In this document: positions 43,343 to 49,737 of the stretch, piece after piece | Layout: every line of letters starts with the position of its first letter | Position numbering within the stretch: the first letter of the stretch is position 1 | Made by a program: the position numbers and the translations under genes | Notes under the pieces: model-generated | What the model was told of the DNA's origin: nothing | What the model saw: only the letters and a program-made list of their open reading frames with translations | The model's database searches: none | Assembly (NCBI GenBank): GCA_017534305.1 | Contig: JAFWCU010000010.1 | Location: 62,001 to 126,000, forward strand | Reading direction: 5' to 3' | Source: Clostridia bacterium | Lineage (GTDB): Bacteria > Bacillota > Clostridia > TANB77 > CAG-465 | Length of the DNA stretch: 64,000 nucleotides

Positions 43343-44536
43343 ATGAAAAATAAATTACTAAAAATTATTGCTGTTTTTGCTATATTTGCAGTAGTATTTG
43401 TAGCAGGAAATACAATAGTACGTGCAGATGAAGCAGAAGAAAATCTACTAATTAGTCCATCATTAATATCTCAAAGAGAAATGATAGACAATGATTATTT
43501 TTATGCAGACCAAAATGTAACTGTAGAAAATAAAGTAATAGATGGAAATGCATTTATTGCTGGTAAAGACGTAGATGTTAAAAACATTACAGTAAATGGT
43601 AGCATTGCAGTAGCTGGTCAAGATGTAAAACTTGAAAATGTAACTGTATCTGGAGATATCTTTGTTGCAGGGCAAGAAGTTAAAGTTGAAACTTCAAGTG
43701 CTAAAAACTTATACGCTGCAGCTCAAGATGTTAAAATTTCTGAGGAAACTATAATATCAAGAGATTCATATGTAGCTGGAAGTAATGTTAAATTTAATGC
43801 AAACTCAGATGTACTATCTATAGGAGCAAACCTAGTAGAAATTGGTGAAAATGCAGTAATAAGAGAACTTAGAGGTGAAACAGGTGAAGAGGCAACTATT
43901 GCAAGTGGTGCAAATGTTGTTGAAAATCTATTAAAACTAGTAGAAAAAAGTGAAGAAGTAGTAGAAGAAGCTCATAAAGCTGTTGTTACAGCAACTATAT
44001 TTAAAATAATTAGAGATATATTAACTACTTTTGTAATGGCTTTAATTATATCTTATATTGTTTCAAAATCTAGCAAAAAAGAAAGAATCCAAAAATACAC
44101 TGGAGAAAAGATTGCTCTAAACGCTCTTCTTGGACTAGGATTAATATTTGGAGTAGTTCTTGCAGCTATTATAATGTTTATTACAATAATACTAATTCCA
44201 GTAGGTGTTGTTGCAATATTAGGATATATTGTAATGCTAATATGTGCAACTGCAATGGGAACTACAGTAATTGCTATTAAACTTCTAAAAGACAAAGAAT
44301 TAAGCACTAAAAACATTATTCTTTGGTCTTTACTAGTAGCTGCAATATTATTTGTAGTTAAATTTGTTCCAATTGTTGGGGGACTAATTGGATTTGTAGT
44401 TACTCTAATAGGAATTGGAACAATAGCTGATCTTCTATTTGGTAAAGATAAAAAAGAAAATAAAGTTGAAGTTGTTGAAACTAAAACTGAACCAATAGTT
44501 GTAGAAGAAAAAGCTGAAGAAAAAACAGAAGAATAA
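43343..44536 (+). CDS. Exported beta-solenoid protein with a polytopic membrane domain
   Basis: 397 residues from ATG 43343 (GGGAGGA upstream; an in-frame ATG 43319 is less likely). A signal peptide (about 1-27) is followed by about 18-residue repeats of the form VNGSIAVAGQDVKLENVT between about 55 and 175, resembling the bactofilin-like polymer-forming fold. Next comes an amphipathic linker and four to five membrane segments (about 215-365), then an acidic Val/Glu tail. This solenoid-plus-membrane design occurs in uncharacterised Firmicute envelope proteins. An extended -10 (TGA-TATAAT, 43306-43314) lies upstream. Function unknown. Confidence 0.85.
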   Translation: MKNKLLKIIAVFAIFAVVFVAGNTIVRADEAEENLLISPSLISQREMIDNDYFYADQNVTVENKVIDGNAFIAGKDVDVKNITVNGSIAVAGQDVKLENVTVSGDIFVAGQEVKVETSSAKNLYAAAQDVKISEETIISRDSYVAGSNVKFNANSDVLSIGANLVEIGENAVIRELRGETGEEATIASGANVVENLLKLVEKSEEVVEEAHKAVVTATIFKIIRDILTTFVMALIISYIVSKSSKKERIQKYTGEKIALNALLGLGLIFGVVLAAIIMFITIILIPVGVVAILGYIVMLICATAMGTTVIAIKLLKDKELSTKNIILWSLLVAAILFVVKFVPIVGGLIGFVVTLIGIGTIADLLFGKDKKENKVEVVETKTEPIVVEEKAEEKTEE

Positions 44537-44558
44537 TTCAATACAGAACTAAAATATA

Positions 44559-44586
44559 GAGTCTAACATAAGTTAGGCTCTTTTAT
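44559..44586 (+). terminator. Terminator of the solenoid gene
   Basis: GAGTCTAAC (44559-44567) pairs with GTTAGGCTC (44572-44580, one T-G pair), then TTTTATTT. Confidence 0.75.
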
Positions 44587-44615
44587 TTGACAATTTTACA
44601 TAAAAATAGTATAAT
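44587..44615 (+). promoter_or_regulatory. Promoter of the gene at 44699
   Basis: TTGACA (44587-44592) and TATAAT (44610-44615), 17-bp spacer; the leader of about 80 bases contains an imperfect ACATAAAAGT/ACTTTATGT dyad. Confidence 0.7.
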
Positions 44616-44698
44616 GCTCGTGTACATAAAAGTGAGAAAGGAGCTAGATTTAGCAACTTTATGTCCAAAAGATAATTATTGAAGGAGGAGATTTAATT

Positions 44699-45409
44699 AT
44701 GATGATTAAAGCAAAGTATTTGTTTTATGAAAAACCAGATTTTAAAAAGGAGTATAGCCAATTTTTAGTACAAATAGAAAATGATGGATTTGTCAAAAGA
44801 GGAATAATGGAGTTTGACACCAAGAAAAAATCATTCATTGCAGACTTCAATTGTAATCTTACTAAAGGCGAAGAACTAGTTCTTGCAACTGAGACTTTAT
44901 ACGAGATTGGTAAAAGATATTATTACTACATTAAGAAGAATGGTTATGCACAGGAATTTGAAATTGAGCATTTTAAGTTTATAGATAAAAGTGATCTACC
45001 TGTTGATGTTAAATATGATAGTAACTATACTGAAGTGTTTGAAGAATTAGCAGTAGATTTATGGGAGTTTGTAACAGGCAACTTTGAAGAATTAATATAC
45101 AATGATACTAGAGGAGCAAAATTAATTAGAGCAATAAAATTGGATGCAATGTATATTAAAAATGAAGTAACTGTTCTACAATGTGAAAATCTTTTAAAAG
45201 ATACAACTAAAATATATAATTGCAAAAAAGATGAACTAGAACTATATCTAAGCATAATATTCAATTTTATTGCAAATTATAAATTGAATGTAGAAGTATT
45301 TGATATCGTAAGAAAAAGAGACTATGATGGAAAATACACTCAAGCTATATTCTTAAATGATGAAAGACATTTTCCTAAAAAAGAAGAAATAAAAAAGACT
45401 AAAGAGTAA
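44699..45409 (+). CDS. Cytosolic protein of unknown function
   Basis: A 236-residue protein without signal peptide or membrane segment, rich in Tyr, Lys, Asp and Glu. The N-terminal half looks beta-rich (KAKYLFYEKPDFKKEYSQFL onward), the C-terminal half helical (about 115-200). No motif or family recognised. A strong GGAGGAG precedes ATG 44699/44702. Single-gene unit convergent with nth; the stop lies in the shared hairpin. Confidence 0.75.
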   Translation: MMIKAKYLFYEKPDFKKEYSQFLVQIENDGFVKRGIMEFDTKKKSFIADFNCNLTKGEELVLATETLYEIGKRYYYYIKKNGYAQEFEIEHFKFIDKSDLPVDVKYDSNYTEVFEELAVDLWEFVTGNFEELIYNDTRGAKLIRAIKLDAMYIKNEVTVLQCENLLKDTTKIYNCKKDELELYLSIIFNFIANYKLNVEVFDIVRKRDYDGKYTQAIFLNDERHFPKKEEIKKTKE

Positions 45410-45428
45410 TTCTTTAGTCATTTTTTTT
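45398..45428. terminator. Terminator between the 44699 gene and nth
   Basis: ACTAAAGA (45398-45405) pairs with TCTTTAGT (45411-45418), followed by eight T on the plus strand; the opposite side has A-rich sequence giving a minus-strand U tract. The stem overlaps the stop regions of both convergent genes. Confidence 0.8.
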
Positions 45429-46061
45429 GCACATGGTGTTAATTGGACACTCATCACATTGAGGTCTATTTGCAATACATTTTTGTCTTCCATGTAAAAC
45501 TAATACGTGATTTAAATCTACCCAGTATTTTTTATCTAATAGTTTAAGTAAATCTTTTTCAATTTCTATTGGATTTTTACCATTAGATAACCCAATTTTT
45601 CTTGAAATACGTGTAACATGAGTGTCTACTGCAATCCCTTCGCATTTACCAAAACCTTCTAACATAATAATGTTTGCAGATTTTCTTCCAATTCCACGAA
45701 GCTTTTGAAGTTTATCTATATCACAAGGAAGTGTGCCTCCAAATTCATCAATTGTAATTCTTGCAGTCTCTTTAATAGATACTGCTTTGTTGTTATAAAA
45801 GCCACAAGGCTTAACAATTTTTTTAATATCTTCAAGTTTAGCATTCTTTAATGATTCTATTGTAGGATATTTTTTAAAAAGTATTGGTGTAGTAGCATTA
45901 ACTCTTTCGTCTGTACATTGTGCAGCAAGAATAAGAGCTATAGCAAGTTGAAATGGTGTTTCAAAATGAAGACCAACTTCTTGTCCTTTATATTCATCTA
46001 TTATTATTTTAACAATTTCTTCGGCTTGAGCCTTAGTTTGTCTTTTATACTTTTTATTCAC
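45414..46061 (-). CDS. nth: Endonuclease III (DNA glycosylase/AP lyase)
   Basis: Base excision repair enzyme for oxidised pyrimidines. Motifs: LILAAQCTDERVN, the helix-hairpin-helix LRGIGRKSANIIM with the catalytic Lys, VDTHVTRIS with the catalytic Asp, and a C-x6-C-x2-C-x5-C [4Fe-4S] cluster (CIANRPQCDECPINTMC). The 215-residue version starts at GTG 46061, nine bases after AAAAGGA; an ATG at 46070 lies too close to that site. Confidence 0.97.
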   Translation of the reverse strand: MNKKYKRQTKAQAEEIVKIIIDEYKGQEVGLHFETPFQLAIALILAAQCTDERVNATTPILFKKYPTIESLKNAKLEDIKKIVKPCGFYNNKAVSIKETARITIDEFGGTLPCDIDKLQKLRGIGRKSANIIMLEGFGKCEGIAVDTHVTRISRKIGLSNGKNPIEIEKDLLKLLDKKYWVDLNHVLVLHGRQKCIANRPQCDECPINTMCKKND

Positions 46062-46138
46062 AATAATCATTCCTTTTCATAGTATATAGTAGTCATTTTA
46101 CAACAATTTGTAACTAATGTCAAAAAGGAGGATAAAGT

Positions 46139-46291
46139 ATGTTTACTAGTGGTTTTAAAAAGACAATTGGACTATTTTTACTTGCTTTTGGAGTGGGTAT
46201 AGGTGTAAGCTTAGCGCTACCTTCTTGGGGATGGGTTGCAATTTGTGCAATAGCTATTGGTATATTTGGAATAACATGGCTATTTTGTTAG
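46139..46291 (+). CDS. 50-residue membrane microprotein upstream of spoVM
   Basis: ATG 46139 follows AAAGGAGG at seven bases; 50 codons end at TAG 46289-46291. Residues 8-25 and 30-49 form two hydrophobic segments with Gly-rich faces and a PSWGW turn. It ends in Cys. The spoVM-like start follows after nine bases with its own GGAGG, so the two should be co-transcribed. I know no function for it; a forespore membrane role is inferred only from the neighbour. Confidence 0.7.
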   Translation: MFTSGFKKTIGLFLLAFGVGIGVSLALPSWGWVAICAIAIGIFGITWLFC

Positions 46292-46300
46292 GAGGTAGAA

Positions 46301-46369
46301 ATGAAAGTTGTAGTATATAAACCTGGAAAATTTATGAAAATGATATTAAAAACTATATTTAAAATGTAA
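46301..46369 (+). CDS. spoVM: Probable SpoVM, spore morphogenesis microprotein
   Basis: 22 codons starting MKVVVYKPGKFMKMIL and ending KTIFKM. Length, cationic amphipathic pattern (K2, K7, K10, F11, I15, K17) and an early Pro match SpoVM, the 26-residue helix that recognises forespore curvature and anchors SpoIVA. The Pro is at position 8 followed by Gly, instead of Leu-Pro at 8-9 in B. subtilis. GGAGGTAG lies six bases upstream. Synteny supports it: in B. subtilis spoVM lies next to rpmB in opposite orientation, and here rpmB is the next housekeeping gene, on the opposite strand, with one patatin gene in between. SpoIVA is encoded at 60187. Confidence 0.75.
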   Translation: MKVVVYKPGKFMKMILKTIFKM

Positions 46370-46379
46370 AATAAACGAG

Positions 46380-46408
46380 TTGAAATAAAGTAAAAATTCT
46401 AGTATAAT
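46380..46408 (+). promoter_or_regulatory. Promoter of the patatin gene
   Basis: TTGAAA (46380-46385) and TATAAT (46403-46408), 17-bp spacer, starting just after the spoVM stop. Confidence 0.7.
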
Positions 46409-46444
46409 AATCTCGTAATAACAAATGTTATGAGGTGATTAAAT

Positions 46445-47623
46445 ATGAAAAGAAGTTATGGGCTTGTTCTTGCAGGCGGTGGCACAAAAGGTGCATACGA
46501 AGTAGGAGCATGGAAAGCTTTAAAGGAACTTGGTGTAGATATAACAGCAATTGTTGGTACATCTATTGGTGCAATAAATGGAGCTCTATTTTTACAGAAT
46601 GATTTTGATAAAGTTATGGAATTATATGACAATATAAAATTTGAAGACTTAGTTAAAATCTCTGAAGACAACAAAATGAGCGAAGGAAGTATTTTTAGTG
46701 CTGCAAACATATTAAAATTTACAAAAGAATTTGCTAAAAATAAAGGACTAGAAAATACACCAATGCGTGAACTAATGGATAAATACATCGACGTGGATAA
46801 AGTGTATAACTCAAAAGTTTCATATGGTATGGTAACTACAGCACTTGATAAAAAAGAACAAACAATAGAAGTATTTAAAGAAGATATAGATAAGTCTCAA
46901 CTTTATGATTATATTCTAGCTTCTGCTTGTTTTCCAATTTTTAAACCACAACAAATAGGAGACAAAAAATACCTAGATGGTGGAGTGGTAGATAATGTTC
47001 CAATTAATATGCTACTAAATAAAGGATACAAAGATATAATAGTTGTAGATATTTCAAGTGCAGGTATTAAAAGAAAACTAATAAATAGTAAAGATGCATA
47101 TATAAAGATAATAAAGCCAAATGAAGAACTTGGTGGACCATTTGATTTTGATAAAGCTCGTATAAAGAAAAACATTAAAATGGGATATTTAGATACAATG
47201 AAATCTTTTAACAAGCTACAAGGTCATTACTATTATTTTGATACTAAAGACTTTGAAGGTTTCTTAGATATATTTAATTTGAGAACAATCTATGGATTAG
47301 AGCTTGCTGCAAAGCTTTATGGAATAGAATTATATAAAGTATACAGCTATAGTGAATTTGTTGCTAAACTATATACAACACATAAAGAATATGAAAAAGA
47401 GTATCAAAAAATGAAAAAGAGTGTAGGAGATATTTTTGCACACATGAAATCATCTAAAAATAAGCAAGATCTTTTAAATAAAGGATTAGGTTTATGCTTT
47501 TTCATGGATATGATAACTTCTCAGCCTAAATACAGTAAAATGGGAATAGTAGATAAATATTTTTCAGAGTATAAAGAGGCTGGAGCAGCTATGGTAGAAT
47601 TACTAGACTATATGAAAGAATAA
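46445..47623 (+). CDS. Patatin-like phospholipase
   Basis: A 392-residue lipid acyl hydrolase of the patatin family (RssA/YlbK-like). Oxyanion loop GGGTKGAYEVG (10-20), nucleophile elbow GTSIG with the active Ser (about residue 40), and DGG of the Ser-Asp dyad (YLDGGVVDNVPI). The C-terminal about 130 residues are helical and specific to this protein. No signal peptide, so probably cytosolic or membrane-peripheral. GAGGTG precedes ATG 46445. Single-gene unit. Confidence 0.94.
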   Translation: MKRSYGLVLAGGGTKGAYEVGAWKALKELGVDITAIVGTSIGAINGALFLQNDFDKVMELYDNIKFEDLVKISEDNKMSEGSIFSAANILKFTKEFAKNKGLENTPMRELMDKYIDVDKVYNSKVSYGMVTTALDKKEQTIEVFKEDIDKSQLYDYILASACFPIFKPQQIGDKKYLDGGVVDNVPINMLLNKGYKDIIVVDISSAGIKRKLINSKDAYIKIIKPNEELGGPFDFDKARIKKNIKMGYLDTMKSFNKLQGHYYYFDTKDFEGFLDIFNLRTIYGLELAAKLYGIELYKVYSYSEFVAKLYTTHKEYEKEYQKMKKSVGDIFAHMKSSKNKQDLLNKGLGLCFFMDMITSQPKYSKMGIVDKYFSEYKEAGAAMVELLDYMKE

Positions 47624-47628
47624 AAAAG

Positions 47629-47654
47629 AGAAGAGGGTGACCTCTTCTTTTTTA
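47629..47654 (+). terminator. Terminator of the patatin gene
   Basis: AGAAGAGG (47629-47636) pairs with CCTCTTCT (47641-47648), then T run. Confidence 0.85.
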
Positions 47655-47657
47655 CGC

Positions 47658-47686
47658 ATAAAAAAACTTGGAAATAAATCCAAGTT
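47658..47686 (-). terminator. Terminator of rpmB (minus strand)
   Basis: AACTTGGA stem (47686-47679 with 47672-47665) followed by a T run on the minus strand. Confidence 0.85.
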
Positions 47687-47704
47687 AATCTATTTAAGTT
47701 AAAA

Positions 47705-47890
47705 TTATGCTCTTTCTACTTTTCCACTTCTTAAACATCTAGTACATACATTCATTTTTTTAGGTGTTCCGTCAACGTTAACTTTTACTGATTGTACGTT
47801 TGGTTTAAAAGTTCTAGAAGTTCTTCTGTGTGAGTGAGATACTTGCATTTGGTAGTTAACTTCTTTTTCACATATTTCGCATTTTGCCAT
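47705..47890 (-). CDS. rpmB: Ribosomal protein bL28, zinc-binding form
   Basis: 61-residue large-subunit protein with MAKCEICEK at the start and CTRC near the end, a CxxC...CxxC zinc ribbon (C+ type). Contains VSHSHRRTSRTFKPN, the conserved L28 core. Start at ATG 47890 preceded by AAAGGAGG; an upstream in-frame ATG (47926) would add 12 non-conserved residues. It stands opposite to the spoVM region, as in B. subtilis. Confidence 0.98.
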   Translation of the reverse strand: MAKCEICEKEVNYQMQVSHSHRRTSRTFKPNVQSVKVNVDGTPKKMNVCTRCLRSGKVERA

Positions 47891-47973
47891 TTTGAAACGC
47901 CTCCTTTTTTGTTTCGAATAATTCAATTACTCGTATATTTTAACATAATTATTTTAAAATATCAAGTATTTAA

Positions 47974-48007
47974 TAAAAAAATAGAGTAATTTTAAAAATT
48001 ACCCTAT
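47974..48007 (-). terminator. Terminator of pyk (minus strand)
   Basis: ATAGGGTAAT (48007-47998) pairs with ATTACTCTAT (47990-47981), one G-T pair, then seven T on the minus strand. Confidence 0.85.
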
Positions 48008-48038
48008 CTTTCTATATAACTAAAATTATATTTTGAGA

Positions 48039-49487
48039 TTAAACTCTAACAATTTTTCCTGTAACTTGTTCTTCAATAGAAGTTCCGTTTAGAGAACCAC
48101 CACTTAGAACTACAACGTTACCAGCTTGTAAATATCCTTTTTCTTTAAGAGCAGCTAATCCTTTTTCAATTAAAGCATTAACATCAGTTTCTCCTTCAAC
48201 AAGGATAGGTGTAACGTTTTGTTCAACTGCCATATGTCTATAAGCTTTAACACTTGGAGTTATAGTATAGATTGGGCATCCTAATCTAAAGCTTGATAGT
48301 ACAGAAGCGTTTGTTCCATCTCCAGTAACAGCAACTACTGCGTCAGCTCCTGAGAATAGAGCAGAGCAAGATACTGAGAATGCGTTTTGTACTCTAATAT
48401 CTTCATGATCGTTAGCTTCATCTGTAGCTTTTAGAAGGTTAGTTTTTCTAAATCTGTTCCAGTAGTTAATTTCTTTTTCTGTAGCTTCAGCAATTCTAGT
48501 CATTGTTTCTACACAATTTAATGGGTAATCTCCTTGTGCAGATTCACCAGAAAGCATAATTGCAGAAGTTCCATCATAAATTGCGTTAGCAACGTCAGAT
48601 ACTTCAGCTCTTGTTGGTCTTGGATTATGTTGCATTGATTCAAGCATTTGTGTAGCAGTTATAACTGGTTTGTGAGCTTTAACTGTTTTCTTGATCATCA
48701 TTTTTTGTGCAGCAGGAACTAATTCTTCTGGAATTTCAACTCCTAAATCTCCACGAGCAACCATAACACCGTCTGTAACTTCTAGAATTTCATCAAAGTT
48801 ATCTAGACCTTCTTGGTTTTCAATTTTAGAAATAATTTTGATGTGGTGTTCACCGCAAGAATCTAGATATTCTTTCATATCTATAACATCTTGTGCTTTT
48901 CTAATAAATGAAGCAGCGATGAAATCAAAATCATTTTCAACAGCAAATTTTAAATCTGCTTTATCTTTTTCAGTCATAGCGTTAAGTTTAAGTTTAGCAC
49001 CTGGAACGTTAACACCACGTCTTCCTTTAAGAATTGCAGAGTTTTGGAAAGTACAGTTAATTTCTGTTCCTTCAATAGAATCAATAAGTAAATCTACTAG
49101 ACCATCATCAATAAGAATGTGTCCGCCAACTTCTACATCTCCTGGAAGTCCAGCGTAGTTAATAGATAATAAATCTTTTGTTCCTTCAACTTCTCTAGTA
49201 GTTAAAGTGATTTTGTCTCCTTTAGTGAAGCTCATTTTTGTGTTTTGATCTGTTCCAAAAGATCCAGTTCTAATTTCTGGTCCTTTAGTATCAAGTAAGA
49301 AAGCAACGTTAGTTCCAAGTTCTTTGTTGATTTCTCTTAGTGTTTGAACTTTTTGTAAATGTTCAGCATGATCACCATGTGAGAAGTTTAATCTCATTAC
49401 GTTCATTCCTGCTTTAATAAGTGAAGATAAAACTTCTTTAGATTCACTAGCAGGTCCAATTGTACAAACAATTTTAGTTTTTTTCAT
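48039..49487 (-). CDS. pyk: Pyruvate kinase
   Basis: Glycolytic enzyme transferring phosphate from PEP to ADP. The 482 residues have the standard barrel plus C domain: NFSHGDHAEH, DTKGPEIRTG, ISKIENQEGLDNFDEI with the catalytic Lys, VARGDLGVEIP with the metal ligands, and TATQMLESM. The extra C-terminal PEP-utiliser domain found in bacilli is absent. ATG 49487 follows GGGAGTG. Transcribed from its own promoter with a 5'-leader hairpin. Confidence 0.98.
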   Translation of the reverse strand: MKKTKIVCTIGPASESKEVLSSLIKAGMNVMRLNFSHGDHAEHLQKVQTLREINKELGTNVAFLLDTKGPEIRTGSFGTDQNTKMSFTKGDKITLTTREVEGTKDLLSINYAGLPGDVEVGGHILIDDGLVDLLIDSIEGTEINCTFQNSAILKGRRGVNVPGAKLKLNAMTEKDKADLKFAVENDFDFIAASFIRKAQDVIDMKEYLDSCGEHHIKIISKIENQEGLDNFDEILEVTDGVMVARGDLGVEIPEELVPAAQKMMIKKTVKAHKPVITATQMLESMQHNPRPTRAEVSDVANAIYDGTSAIMLSGESAQGDYPLNCVETMTRIAEATEKEINYWNRFRKTNLLKATDEANDHEDIRVQNAFSVSCSALFSGADAVVAVTGDGTNASVLSSFRLGCPIYTITPSVKAYRHMAVEQNVTPILVEGETDVNALIEKGLAALKEKGYLQAGNVVVLSGGSLNGTSIEEQVTGKIVRV

Positions 49488-49518
49488 TTTTTACACTCCC
49501 TTTTACTCAAAAATATAC

Positions 49519-49550
49519 GCAAAACATTCCTGCTTACTTGAATGTTTTGC
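49519..49550 (-). promoter_or_regulatory. Perfect inverted repeat in the pyk 5' leader
   Basis: An 11-bp perfect arm pair GCAAAACATTC / GAATGTTTTGC (49519-49529, 49540-49550) with a 10-base loop. On the predicted transcript it spans about +8 to +39. No U tract follows directly, so it is more likely a 5' stabilising hairpin or operator than a terminator. Confidence 0.7.
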
Positions 49551-49564
49551 TTTATGCATATACT

Positions 49565-49593
49565 AGTATACATTTTAAGACTTTAAAAGTCAA
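49565..49593 (-). promoter_or_regulatory. Promoter of pyk (minus strand)
   Basis: TTGACT (49593-49588) and TATACT (49570-49565), 17-bp spacer. Confidence 0.75.
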
Positions 49594-49646
49594 TAAGAAA
49601 TAGCGAAAAAAAGTGAAAAAAACGTTAACTTGGCGATATATAAATA

Positions 49647-49675
49647 TTGAAAAAATACCAAAAATGTGGTATAAT
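49647..49675 (+). promoter_or_regulatory. Promoter of the gene at 49738
   Basis: TTGAAA (49647-49652), 17-bp spacer, extended TGG-TATAAT with -10 at 49670-49675. Confidence 0.75.
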
Positions 49676-49737
49676 ATTAGACATAATGTTAAATTGCGTT
49701 AAAATATAGTTTTAAATATAGTAAATGAGGTGCAATA

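Noticed and set aside
46055..46090. CATAGTAT resembling a sigma-E -10 before the microprotein-spoVM pair
   Set aside because: No acceptable -35 at the right distance; left as unassigned.
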